A DNA stretch of 64,000 nucleotides from Maribacter zhoushanensis (GCF_029350975.1 NZ_JARKMR010000002.1:248001-312000), one strand, 5' to 3'. Positions 8,769 to 16,457 are shown, counted from the first letter of the stretch. The notes: a model not told the origin generated them from the sequence alone. Made by a program: numbers and translations.

Positions 8769-9719
8769 TTATTTATTAAGCTTTCGCATAAAACCTCTAA
8801 TTTTTTTAATAATGGCATCACCATCTTCTTCTAAAGCAAAATGCCCAGTGTTGTAAATATTGTAATCAATATCTTTCACATCTTTCTTAAAAGCCTCGGC
8901 ACCGCTTTCAGGAAAAAAGGCATCGTTCTTTCCCCAAACAATTAATAGTGGAGGTTGATTATCTCTTAAATATTGTTGCCATTTAGGATATAGTTTTACG
9001 TTGTTTTGGTAGTCATAAAACAAATTTAGGTTTACTGCATGCGCTTTAGGTCTGCTCAATCTATAAAAATCCAAGTTATAGGTGTCTGGGTCTACGGTTT
9101 CTGTATCGCGTACGCCATGGGTGTACTGCCATTTTAAACCATCTAAGGAAAAGGCAGGTAATAAAGCCTCTTCTGTTTGTGGTGTTCTGTTTTTCCAAAG
9201 TTTTTTGATACCTGCCCAAGCTTCTCCTAAACCTTCTTCGTATGCATTACCGTTTTGGTTTATGATAGCGGTTATTCTTTCTGGGTGAGCCGTGGCTAGC
9301 CTAAAACCTATAGGTGCACCGTAATCTTGAATCATAATAGCATAAGAATCAATATGCTGTTGCTCTAAAAATGAGTTGATTGTTGTGGCTATATTGTCAA
9401 AAGTATAGGTGTAGTTTTCTGGGTTTGGAAAGGCGCTATTTCCAAAACCTGGATAATCAGGAGCAATCAAATGATATTCATCGGCTAACTGATTTAGTAC
9501 TTTTCGATATTGATACGAAGATGCCGGAAAACCGTGTAGTAAAACAATCGTTGGGTTATTAGTATTACCAGCTTCCCTGTAAGCAATCGTAACTCCGTCA
9601 ACAGTGGATGTTTTGTATTTTATATTGTTTGTATTCGTCTTAATATTTTCAGCTGCAGTTTGCCCTAAGAGACTAAAAGAAAAGAGTATAATGCTTAAAG
9701 TGATAATGAAATTTTTCAT
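8769..9719 (-). CDS. Secreted alpha/beta hydrolase (epoxide-hydrolase/dehalogenase superfamily), copy 2
   Basis: 316 residues with a signal peptide (MKNFIITLSIILFSFSLLGQ). Same architecture as its downstream neighbour: VLLHGFPASSYQYR, nucleophile elbow MIQDYGAPIGFR with Asp132, lid-region YDYQNNVKLYPKWQQYLR, and catalytic His in NTGHFALEE. Tyr follows the nucleophile, so a halide-binding Trp is missing here too. The two genes are 34 bp apart and probably arose by tandem duplication. A terminator at 9767-9801 separates them from the SDR-cupin genes. Confidence 0.8.
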   Translation of the reverse strand: MKNFIITLSIILFSFSLLGQTAAENIKTNTNNIKYKTSTVDGVTIAYREAGNTNNPTIVLLHGFPASSYQYRKVLNQLADEYHLIAPDYPGFGNSAFPNPENYTYTFDNIATTINSFLEQQHIDSYAIMIQDYGAPIGFRLATAHPERITAIINQNGNAYEEGLGEAWAGIKKLWKNRTPQTEEALLPAFSLDGLKWQYTHGVRDTETVDPDTYNLDFYRLSRPKAHAVNLNLFYDYQNNVKLYPKWQQYLRDNQPPLLIVWGKNDAFFPESGAEAFKKDVKDIDYNIYNTGHFALEEDGDAIIKKIRGFMRKLNK

Positions 9720-9766
9720 AATATGAATTCTAATAGTTGTGAACGTTATCGCCCACGAATGAGATA

Positions 9767-9801
9767 AAAAGCCATAACCTCTTTCAAAGGCTATGGCTTT
9801 T
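9767..9801 (-). terminator. Intrinsic terminator after the cupin-SDR operon
   Basis: AAAAGCCATA and TATGGCTTTT form a 10-bp stem around a short loop with inner CCT/AGG pairs, flanked by A and T runs. It lies 15 bp beyond the SDR stop on the minus strand and would end the SDR transcript before the hydrolase genes. Confidence 0.7.
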
Positions 9802-9815
9802 AATTATATAATTTT

Positions 9816-10562
9816 TTAGTTTCTACCAGCCATTACGCCACCATCGGTATCCCAAATAGCACCGGTAACCCAAGAAGCTTTGTCAGACAATAAGAATAAG
9901 ATGCTGTTAGCAATATCTTCAGACTCACCAAAACGCCCAATTGGGTGAAAACCGTTAAAACCAACTAAGGCTTCTTTAGCAGCTTCTTCACCACCAAAAA
10001 CACCATGATATACCGGCGTATTCACTAGGGCAGGAGATACTGCATTTACACGAATGTTGTCCTCAGCCAACTCCATAGCTAAATGTTGTGTTAGTGAATG
10101 TAAACCTGCTTTTTGCATAGAATATGCCGAAGAAGGTGTAGCCTTTACTGCTTGCTTAGCCCACATAGAGCCAACGTTAACAATAGATCCACCTTTGGTA
10201 GCTTTCATTTTCTTAGCTGCAGTTTGTGTTATAAAGAAAAATCCTCTGTTTAAATCCAAGTATGAATTATAATCTTCCATGGTGTGATCTAAAAATGGCT
10301 TAGGACCAAAAATACCAGAGGCGTTTACCAAATAATCAAGATTATCTAATGCATCTATTTTTGATAGTAAGGTTTCAACTTCCTCAGTATTAGAGATGTT
10401 TGCGGTATGCTTGATTAAATTAGGGGCATCTGCAATTTTATCAGTATTTCTGCCTACCACATGTACCGTAGCACCACCTGCCAATAAAGCGTTAGTTGTC
10501 GCATTTCCAATTCCACTAGTTCCTCCAATTACTAAAGCTACTTTGTTTTCTAAATTTTCCAT
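9816..10562 (-). CDS. SDR-family oxidoreductase
   Basis: 248 residues, classical short-chain dehydrogenase. NAD(P)-binding GGTSGIG at 13-19, NVGSMWA with the catalytic Ser region, YSMQK (Tyr-x3-Lys), and the closing [13 protein letters not shown]. Substrate not inferable. The gene is 25 bp downstream of the cupin gene and ends at a terminator, so cupin and SDR form a two-gene operon. A TetR-type palindrome upstream of the cupin gene suggests control by the adjacent TetR regulator. Confidence 0.88.
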   Translation of the reverse strand: MENLENKVALVIGGTSGIGNATTNALLAGGATVHVVGRNTDKIADAPNLIKHTANISNTEEVETLLSKIDALDNLDYLVNASGIFGPKPFLDHTMEDYNSYLDLNRGFFFITQTAAKKMKATKGGSIVNVGSMWAKQAVKATPSSAYSMQKAGLHSLTQHLAMELAEDNIRVNAVSPALVNTPVYHGVFGGEEAAKEALVGFNGFHPIGRFGESEDIANSILFLLSDKASWVTGAIWDTDGGVMAGRN

Positions 10563-10587
10563 TTTAATTTTTATTTATAATTATTGA

Positions 10588-11034
10588 TTAATTCCAATTT
10601 GGTTTTTTCTCTATTCCATATCCATCGGATACCGTACTATTTTCAAGAGAATTCTCTTTTGCTTGTATTACGATATAGCTAAAAAGTTCATTACTATTAT
10701 TTCTTATGGCTCGTTCTGTATCTGTAGCAACCTTGATAACAGTTCCTTCGGTCATATCAACATGAGTATCATTAAGAATCATTTGTCCTTGCCCTTTTAT
10801 AGCTATATACACCTCTTCGTTTTCTTTATGTTTATGTAAAAAGGGAATGGCGGTGTTGGGTAGCATGGTATTGAAAGACATTTCTGTTCCGGTAAGTCCC
10901 AATTCATCTTTTACAAAGCGCTTTCCTTCAATTTTAAAATCAGGATTAGGCTGAAATGTATTTGCCGTTAAATCTTTAAACGCACCTAATTCTATTTTTG
11001 AGTGTGCGCTGTTTGTAATATTCTTTTTCTTCAT
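10588..11034 (-). CDS. Cupin-domain protein
   Basis: 148 residues with a single cupin barrel. Motif 1 is in PFLHKHKENEEVYIAIKGQG (His-x-His-x4-Glu metal ligands) and motif 2 in IKVATDTERAIRNNS, where the usual second His is not obvious. It is cytosolic, with no signal peptide. It opens the cupin-SDR operon; a perfect 8-bp-arm palindrome lies 14 bp upstream of its ATG. Cupin plus SDR under a TetR regulator is common for detoxification of small organic compounds, but no substrate can be named. Confidence 0.8.
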   Translation of the reverse strand: MKKKNITNSAHSKIELGAFKDLTANTFQPNPDFKIEGKRFVKDELGLTGTEMSFNTMLPNTAIPFLHKHKENEEVYIAIKGQGQMILNDTHVDMTEGTVIKVATDTERAIRNNSNELFSYIVIQAKENSLENSTVSDGYGIEKKPNWN

Positions 11035-11047
11035 AGTTTTTGAATAA

Positions 11048-11065
11048 AGACAGACAAGTCTGTCT
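11048..11065. promoter_or_regulatory. Operator-like palindrome in front of the cupin-SDR operon
   Basis: AGACAGACAAGTCTGTCT is a perfect inverted repeat (8-bp arms, 2-bp centre), 14 bp upstream of the cupin ATG. A related palindrome lies in front of the tetR gene, and both flank that gene. The form resembles known TetR-family operators of the TAGAC...GTCTA type, so binding by the adjacent TetR is likely. Confidence 0.65.
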
Positions 11066-11083
11066 ATTTACAGTAAAATTTTT

Positions 11084-11647
11084 TTAGGATATTATTTTTT
11101 CACATAAATTTTTAGATTCTAAAATAGGCCAATCTTCTTGATGTAGGTGACTTTCGCCCACAGCGCTTTCATAAAGTAAATAGATTTGTCGTGCCAATGA
11201 ATTTACTTGTGTTTCCTTTACATCTTCAAGATTAGTATTTATCAATTTAGTAATAAGGGCAATGAAATCGTTTTTTTGTGACTGAATCTCATATCTAATA
11301 AGTTCATTGTCCTTAGGTATTTCAGATACCGTTTTTATACACCAGCAACCGTTAAAATCTTTTTCTTGATAAAATAATTGAAGAAAATCGAAAATGGCTA
11401 GTAACTGTTCTTTTCCTTTTGGTTTTGATGTAGTATACGCTTCAAAATCCTTTAAAAAACTTACATTTTTATGTTTTAAATATGCTAGACAAATCTCTTC
11501 TTTAGATTTAAAATGATTGTATAAAGTAGCTTTAGCAATGCCTGCTTCTGCAATAATTTGATTTATACCAGTAGAATTGTAACCATTCCTATAAAATAAA
11601 TCAGAGGCGGTTTCAGTAATTCTATTTCGTACTTCGGCATGTTTCAT
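11084..11647 (-). CDS. TetR/AcrR-family transcriptional regulator
   Basis: 187 residues. The N-terminal helix-turn-helix spans about 10-55 (ITETASDLFYRNGYNSTGINQI, then AGIAKATLYNHFKSKEE, a typical TetR signature). The C-terminal ligand domain includes the pair Cys-Trp-Cys in FNGCWCIKTVSEIP, a position where NemR-like regulators have a regulatory Cys; redox or electrophile sensing is only a possibility. Related palindromes lie before this gene (11679-11692) and before the cupin-SDR operon (11048-11065), implying autoregulation plus control of those genes. TATATTTG at 11652-11659 (minus strand) would place transcription start almost at the ATG. Confidence 0.88.
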   Translation of the reverse strand: MKHAEVRNRITETASDLFYRNGYNSTGINQIIAEAGIAKATLYNHFKSKEEICLAYLKHKNVSFLKDFEAYTTSKPKGKEQLLAIFDFLQLFYQEKDFNGCWCIKTVSEIPKDNELIRYEIQSQKNDFIALITKLINTNLEDVKETQVNSLARQIYLLYESAVGESHLHQEDWPILESKNLCEKIIS

Positions 11648-11678
11648 AGGGCAAATATAGAATAATATTTTAAAAAAT

Positions 11679-11692
11679 AGACAGGTCTGTCT
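11679..11692. promoter_or_regulatory. Operator-like palindrome in front of tetR
   Basis: AGACAGGTCTGTCT, followed by another GTT-type half (TAGACAG-GT-CTGTCTG in context), lies 32 bp upstream of the TetR ATG and about 20 bp upstream of a -7 element at 11652-11659. It matches the palindrome at 11048-11065 in 13 of 16 aligned positions, so repressor binding here would cover the -33 region. Confidence 0.6.
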
Positions 11693-11742
11693 GTTTTTCG
11701 TTTTAAATGTAGTTAATACAGGATATAATGCCTTTGAAAATA

Positions 11743-12174
11743 TTATCTATTTTTCTTTTTGACTTTCAACAACAGTTTTAATCTATGAATGCCTTTTGTG
11801 AAGGCGAACGAAAAGGCAAAGGTTATGAGTAAGGCTATAAAGGCAAGAGCACCCAAAGCACCACCAAATCCGTCAAATTGATTATTCTTATTGATATATA
11901 TAACACTGAAAAGCAAACCTGCTATAGTTAAATGAACATAGCTTCTTTTGGTAGTTGTTGATAACATTCCAATAAAAGAGGTTCCAATAAAAACTACAGG
12001 AATGTTGCTTGATAAATAAGTATTTAAAATATGAGGAAAAAAATAGAAGAACAAACCAATAATAAGTGATAATAGGGCAGAAGCTCTAACCGGACCTTGG
12101 TTAAAACGGTGACTAACAAAAAATGTTATGGTGGCACCTAATATGCCAGTTAAGATTATAATCGCCTGATCCAT
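11743..12174 (-). CDS. Small membrane protein of unknown function, second of a coupled pair
   Basis: 143 residues from ATG 12174, with about four hydrophobic helices. A longer frame from 12363 is rejected because its first 63 codons lie inside the preceding gene. The ATG overlaps the upstream stop by one base (TAATG), which implies translational coupling. It shares with that neighbour an F-x-GFGGxLGxxAF segment (FDGFGGALGALAF here) and an (F/V)xGMSST-like segment, so the two are paralogous. No known transporter motif is recognised. The tail is basic (LKVKKKNR), probably cytoplasmic. Confidence 0.7.
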   Translation of the reverse strand: MDQAIIILTGILGATITFFVSHRFNQGPVRASALLSLIIGLFFYFFPHILNTYLSSNIPVVFIGTSFIGMLSTTTKRSYVHLTIAGLLFSVIYINKNNQFDGFGGALGALAFIALLITFAFSFAFTKGIHRLKLLLKVKKKNR

Positions 12175-12734
12175 TATGAAACTAATTTTATAAGGTAAAC
12201 TATGAATAAGCCCATAAAAGCCATTGTTCCTAATTTGCCACCAAACCCGGTAAAAAGATTTTTGGATAATAATAGAAATAACCCAGCAATAATACTTGCA
12301 GTAACTACATAAGCCATAGAAGGCGAAACGACTGTACTTGACATACCTACAAAGACACCACAATATATGGCTGGTGATATCTTTTTAAAATAATTTGAGC
12401 GTTTGTTGATATTAGGTAAAAAGGAAGCCAGAGTTCCAATGGCACCAGCGGATATTACACTACCTAATCCTGTTTTACTATTCAGTAAATAGCAGCACAT
12501 TGCACCGAATGGTACCCAAATAACAACGGATAACTTTTCAAGCTCCAAATCCTTTTCATGAAGATCTAAAACATAATGGCCTAATAAGACTGACATTATT
12601 ATACCTATTAGTATAATAATACTAATGTTGTTATTTAAATCATAATGGCTTTTGGCAATAAACAGTAAAAATGCAATTTGTATTATTAAGACTGCAATTA
12701 TTGTAAAAGTACGTAGTGCTTTACTTTTTTTCAC
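12174..12734 (-). CDS. Small membrane protein of unknown function, first of a coupled pair
   Basis: 186 residues with roughly six hydrophobic helices. Key features are LGHYVLDLHEKDLELEKLSV (a charged loop), SAGAIGTLASFLPNINKR, CGVFVGMSSTVVSPS and FTGFGGKLGTMAF. The last two have counterparts in the downstream partner, suggesting a heteromeric membrane complex made from duplicated subunits. I do not recognise the family. The stop overlaps the partner start by one base. Confidence 0.72.
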   Translation of the reverse strand: MKKSKALRTFTIIAVLIIQIAFLLFIAKSHYDLNNNISIIILIGIIMSVLLGHYVLDLHEKDLELEKLSVVIWVPFGAMCCYLLNSKTGLGSVISAGAIGTLASFLPNINKRSNYFKKISPAIYCGVFVGMSSTVVSPSMAYVVTASIIAGLFLLLSKNLFTGFGGKLGTMAFMGLFIVYLIKLVS

Positions 12735-12875
12735 GATACCTTGCTAATTTCATATAGAATTAAAAAAAATATTCTACTTGGTACAAAGTTCTGTAAAACT
12801 GTAAAACATTTAAAATTTTGAGTGTAAAATTTTCAATCAAAAGTTTAAAAAATAATTGAACAGGTATTGATATAT

Positions 12876-13649
12876 TTAAGAAACTTTTTTCTCGCTTAAA
12901 TATTTCCAATAACGTTTTGGAACGTGTTGAACGTGAAGTTTTGGATTTATCCTACTTTTAATAGTGGTGCTTTTAAAATAATTATTCCAAAGGTCTTGAT
13001 ATTCATATTCACCTTCTGTAAACACTTCACTTTTAACTGTTTTATTAGTGTAGATGTCCTTTAAATCCAAAGAAACGATTTCAACAGATTTGAAGTCATA
13101 ATAGATACCGTAATTACGCTTTACATCGTAAATAATCCAATGTTGATCTGCATACCTATTTCTAAAATGTTTAGAAATTAATGGTAAAACATCGTAATCT
13201 GGTTCAATGTTAGCAAAATATACATCATCTTTCGTTAATTGAAAACGAACAAATGCTTCCATTCTGTGTTTTTCTCTACCAACTTTATGTGCTAGCTGAT
13301 TAATTTTTAAAACTGCATCGTCACTAAAGTCAGTAGCACCTAAAAATTTACTACCCATTAATTTTCTAATATATCTGTAGAGAAGTGCTTCTGTACCCTT
13401 TTGCTCGCTTAGAAATGCAAAATAAATGTTTTTAATTGCAGAGTTACTTTTGTTTCTAACTCCTTTCCAAACCCGTTGCGCTTTATCAATATTAGTAAAT
13501 ATGGTTTCGGTTTCAGTGAACAGACCACTTTGTAGTTTACTTTGTTTTTGAATATCTGCATGAATGAGTTTCTGTTCAAAACCAATAAATACAGCGGTCA
13601 AAAAACCGTTGAAACTTCCATCATAAACCAATGTTTTTTGTGTATTCAT
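12876..13649 (-). CDS. TIGR03915-like probable DNA metabolism protein (DUF4130)
   Basis: 257 residues. N-terminal LVYDGSFNGFLTAVFIGFE, central KVGREKHRMEAFVRFQLTKDD and the C-terminal PKRYWKYLSEK are hallmarks of the DUF4130/TIGR03915 family, which is linked to the radical SAM protein TIGR03916 and in many bacteria is fused to a uracil-DNA-glycosylase-like domain. No such domain is present here. The role is presumed DNA repair or modification. The start codon overlaps the stop of a 60-codon ORF (ATGA), and the radical SAM gene is just upstream in the same operon. Confidence 0.88.
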   Translation of the reverse strand: MNTQKTLVYDGSFNGFLTAVFIGFEQKLIHADIQKQSKLQSGLFTETETIFTNIDKAQRVWKGVRNKSNSAIKNIYFAFLSEQKGTEALLYRYIRKLMGSKFLGATDFSDDAVLKINQLAHKVGREKHRMEAFVRFQLTKDDVYFANIEPDYDVLPLISKHFRNRYADQHWIIYDVKRNYGIYYDFKSVEIVSLDLKDIYTNKTVKSEVFTEGEYEYQDLWNNYFKSTTIKSRINPKLHVQHVPKRYWKYLSEKKVS

Positions 13650-13828
13650 AATATTGTTTTAAAGGTGAGGAATACTTTTTTGATGATTATTTTCAGCTTC
13701 TTCTTTATATTACTTTTAAAATTGACCCACTTGTATCCAGCGGCTAAAACCTGACTTTGACTACGTTCAATAGCAACATTTATTAAAGTTAAATCATGGT
13801 TTTGTAGTGGATTCTCAGTGTTGTTCAT
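13646..13828 (-). CDS. Putative small basic protein inside the DNA-repair operon
   Basis: 60 codons from ATG 13828, ending in TGA that overlaps the next ATG (ATGA). It fills what would otherwise be a ~205-bp gap between the radical SAM gene and its partner. The C-terminal half is strongly basic and hydrophobic (SNIKKKLKIIIKKVFLTF). I recognise no family. Coupling and position favour a real gene; the low sequence complexity and short length argue caution. Confidence 0.4.
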   Translation of the reverse strand: MNNTENPLQNHDLTLINVAIERSQSQVLAAGYKWVNFKSNIKKKLKIIIKKVFLTFKTIL

Positions 13829-13854
13829 AATATTAAATAATATAAAGTTTAGAT

Positions 13855-15114
13855 TTAATTAAATAGAGATAACTGATTGGTAAATTGGTTTTTAAATTTA
13901 CTATTCTGTGATTGTAAAATCATACCTTTAATCTTTGACGCTTCTAAATCTCTACGTTCCCAGTCTGAAGAGTTACATACAATAAAGTATTTTGCTCTGT
14001 TCAGTGCTATTCCCATTTTCTTTAAATGTTCCCAATTTAAACTACGGTATTTTCTACCGCTAATTATTTTATGGACAGAGCCCATTCCTATGCCCGGTAT
14101 TCTAGCTAGTATTCTTGGTTCTGCTTTATTTATATCTACTGGGAAATGATTTAAATTTCTAAGTGCCCACATTAATTTTGGGTCTATATCCATATCTAAA
14201 TTAGGATTATCTGCATCCAAGATTTCATTTACGTTAAAACCGTAAAAGCGAAGTAGCCAATCTGTTTGGTATAATCGGTTTTCTCTAAGCATTGGAACTT
14301 CAGAACCTAAAGAAGGCAATCTGCTATCTGTAGAAATAGGCACATAACCAGAATAATACACGCGTTTCATTTTGTAATTCTTATAAAAGTGGGTTGCAGA
14401 ATACATAATGTCTTTGTCACTTTCTCCCGTAGCTCCAACTATCATCTGTGTGCTTTGACCGGCAGGTGCGTACTTAGCGGTACTTTTTATGATTTTACGT
14501 TCTTCAGAATACCTTATGATTTCATCTTTTACCTTTTGCATAGGTTTAATAAAATCTTCATGTTTTTTATCTGGAGCTAATAGTTTAAGGCCGGATATAG
14601 TAGGGATTTCAATGTTTACCGATAAACGGTCAGCATATAATCCGGCCTCATACATTAGTTCATCACTTGCACCAGGTATAGATTTTAAATGAATGTAACC
14701 ATTGAAATTTTCTTCTTCCCTAAGCTTTTTGGCAACCGCAATTAAACGTTCCATAGTGTGGTCGGGACTTTTAAAAATACCTGAACTTAAAAAAAGACCT
14801 TCTATGTAATTTCTTCTGTAAAAATTGATGGTTAAATCTACAACCTCTTGTATTTTGAAGGCAGCTCTTTGTATATCGTTACTTTTACGTGTAACACAAT
14901 AGGCGCAGTCAAATATGCAATGATTGGTTAGTAGAATCTTTAGTAAAGAAACACAACGACCGTCTTCAGTATAGGTGTGGCAAATTCCATTACCAGTGTC
15001 ACCTAGACCATTATCCTTGTTCTTACGGTTACTGCCGCTACTTGAACAAGACACGTCATATTTGGCTGCATCTGCCAAAATATTTAATTTTTCTTTGATT
15101 CGATTAAAATCCAT
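13855..15114 (-). CDS. Radical SAM DNA modification/repair protein (TIGR03916-like)
   Basis: 419 residues. The radical SAM cluster is Cys66-x3-Cys70-x2-Cys73 (HCIFDCAYC). The domain is followed at about 332-355 by a helix-hairpin-helix (ARIPGIGMGSVHKIISGRK) that should bind DNA. The family is annotated as putative DNA modification/repair radical SAM linked to a UDG-like partner; the reaction is unproven. The last residues, QLSLFN (414-419), match the bacterial beta-clamp-binding motif QLxLF, which would tether it to DnaN. Three TGGA-N5-TCCA operators separate it from the divergent S24 regulator. Confidence 0.9.
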   Translation of the reverse strand: MDFNRIKEKLNILADAAKYDVSCSSSGSNRKNKDNGLGDTGNGICHTYTEDGRCVSLLKILLTNHCIFDCAYCVTRKSNDIQRAAFKIQEVVDLTINFYRRNYIEGLFLSSGIFKSPDHTMERLIAVAKKLREEENFNGYIHLKSIPGASDELMYEAGLYADRLSVNIEIPTISGLKLLAPDKKHEDFIKPMQKVKDEIIRYSEERKIIKSTAKYAPAGQSTQMIVGATGESDKDIMYSATHFYKNYKMKRVYYSGYVPISTDSRLPSLGSEVPMLRENRLYQTDWLLRFYGFNVNEILDADNPNLDMDIDPKLMWALRNLNHFPVDINKAEPRILARIPGIGMGSVHKIISGRKYRSLNWEHLKKMGIALNRAKYFIVCNSSDWERRDLEASKIKGMILQSQNSKFKNQFTNQLSLFN

Positions 15115-15140
15115 AGGTTTTTGTAATTAATCCAAAATTA

Positions 15141-15194
15141 TGGAATAAATCCTAATTATGGAAATAATCCAAATTATTTTTTGGATATAATCCA
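15141..15194. promoter_or_regulatory. Three operator repeats between the radical SAM gene and the S24 regulator
   Basis: TGGAATAAATCCT (15141-15153), TGGAAATAATCCA (15159-15171) and TGGATATAATCCA (15182-15194) share the palindromic form TGGA-N5-TCCA; a TAATCCA half site precedes them at 15128-15134. Site 3 lies between the -33 and -7 elements of the regulator promoter, and sites 1 and 2 lie just upstream of a minus-strand -7 element (TAATTTTG, 15133-15140). The most economical binder is the adjacent XRE/S24 protein. Confidence 0.7.
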
Positions 15195-15209
15195 TATTCA
15201 CTATATTTG
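15180..15209 (+). promoter_or_regulatory. Promoter of the S24 regulator gene
   Basis: TTTG at 15180-15183 and TATATTTG at 15202-15209 are separated by 18 bp and match the Bacteroidota -33/-7 consensus TTTG and TAnnTTTG. Operator site 3 (15182-15194) overlaps the spacer. The ATG is 46 bp downstream of the -7 box. Confidence 0.6.
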
Positions 15210-15254
15210 ATGTATCGAGAACGTTAAGTGCTTGATTGATACCACGCTATTATT

Positions 15255-16022
15255 ATGGAGAACGAATTGACCTTGAAACGATTTACAGATTTACGAAGAG
15301 AACTTGGGTACACACAGGCAGATTTTGCAGCTTTAATAGGTGTTTCTAGTACTACTGCTGATATAGAAAGGGGTAGAACCAAATTATCGGGCAAAGTTGT
15401 GTCAGAATTGTTAAAGCAATTCAAGATTAATCCGTTGTGGTTGTTTGGAGAAAGTGAAGAGCAATATTTAGAGACTTCAAAGACAAGTGTAATACCTAAA
15501 GTAGTAACGGTAGATTCTGCTAACCGTGATAACATGGTTCTGGTAAACGCAAAAGCTGCTGCAGGTTATCCGCAAAATATCTCTGATACCAGTTGGTATC
15601 AGCAATTACCTGCTTTTGATTTACCTATTCCAGAGTTTAGAAATGCAACCTATCGTGGTTTTCAAGTTGAGGGAGATAGTATGTTGCCTAATTTGCATCC
15701 TGGTGAGTGGGTTTTAGCAAGAGCAATTGAACATATTGATTACGTTAGCGCTAATAAAATGTACGTTGTAGTTTTGCAAGATTCTATAATGGTGAAAAAA
15801 GTAGAGAAAAGGCCCAATTCAAATAATGTAACGTTGATCTCTTTGAATGAAACATATCCGCCTTATGATATAAAGCCCTTTCAGATTCAAGAAATTTGGG
15901 AAGTAAGTAGTAAAATTACATTTAATGTAGATGCAACTACTGATAGCGGACTCTTACGTCAGTTGCAAGAGTCAATGAAAGAGTTAAAAGATCAATTACA
16001 GCATGTTAAGAAAGTTAATTAA
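15255..16022 (+). CDS. XRE-HTH / S24 peptidase regulator (LexA-like repressor)
   Basis: 255 residues. Residues 5-65 form an XRE-type helix-turn-helix (LGYTQADFAALIGVSSTT). The C-terminal half is an S24 peptidase fold with Ser142 in VEGDSMLPNL and Lys181 in DSIMVKKVEK as the expected dyad, and an Ala103-Gly104 bond in KAAAGYP as candidate self-cleavage site. Most Bacteroidota lack classical LexA; this is a plausible damage-sensing repressor of the divergent DNA-repair operon and of itself, through three TGGA-N5-TCCA sites. The C-terminal tail (about 225-255) is a charged helix. Prophage origin is not supported by neighbours. Confidence 0.9.
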   Translation: MENELTLKRFTDLRRELGYTQADFAALIGVSSTTADIERGRTKLSGKVVSELLKQFKINPLWLFGESEEQYLETSKTSVIPKVVTVDSANRDNMVLVNAKAAAGYPQNISDTSWYQQLPAFDLPIPEFRNATYRGFQVEGDSMLPNLHPGEWVLARAIEHIDYVSANKMYVVVLQDSIMVKKVEKRPNSNNVTLISLNETYPPYDIKPFQIQEIWEVSSKITFNVDATTDSGLLRQLQESMKELKDQLQHVKKVN

Positions 16023-16031
16023 AGTATAGAT

Positions 16032-16457
16032 TTAATACTTTTTTATATACATTCCGCTTTCTTTCAGCTTAAATCCTAAACTTTTGTAAAGTGAAATTGC
16101 TGCAGTTCTATGGTGTCCACTAAATAATAAAACATCATCTAGTTTAGATGCTTCTGCTTGTTCTAATAGTTTTTCCATGAGCTTTCTTCCAATGCCTTGA
16201 CCTCTATAATCAGAGGAAACAACTACGTCTTCTATCATACCTTTATGCCCGGATACTACCTTATATTTTGCCATCATAGCAATGCCAACTAATTTATCAT
16301 TATCCAAACAGATTACGACTTCAGTAGTGTTATAGTCAGATAATGCACTCGCAATATCTAATTGTGTCAACTCTGAATTTAATTGTTTGTAGAGTTCCGT
16401 AAGTTGAGATTGTAGGTCTGAAGTAACTTCGTTAAGTGTGATTAATTTAATTTCCAT
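16032..16457 (-). CDS. GNAT-family N-acetyltransferase
   Basis: 141 residues with the GNAT core: VGIAMMAKYKVV, IEDVVVSSDYRGQGIGRKLM (acetyl-CoA-binding motif A, Q/RxxGxG/A in RGQGIG) and AISLYKSLGFK. Cytosolic acetyl transfer from acetyl-CoA to an unknown amine. It converges on the S24 regulator with 9 bp between the stops, and is monocistronic. Confidence 0.85.
   Translation of the reverse strand: MEIKLITLNEVTSDLQSQLTELYKQLNSELTQLDIASALSDYNTTEVVICLDNDKLVGIAMMAKYKVVSGHKGMIEDVVVSSDYRGQGIGRKLMEKLLEQAEASKLDDVLLFSGHHRTAAISLYKSLGFKLKESGMYIKKY

Noticed and set aside
12175..12363. Extended N-terminus of the second membrane protein (start at 12363)
   Set aside because: The added 63 residues lie inside the preceding gene in another frame and are rich in Cys/Tyr/Trp without a signal; ATG 12174 overlaps the stop in the usual TAATG way.
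15255..16022. S24/XRE repressor as a sign of a prophage
   Set aside because: No integrase, structural, lysis or replication genes of phage lie nearby, and the divergent genes are repair proteins, so a chromosomal regulator is the better reading.
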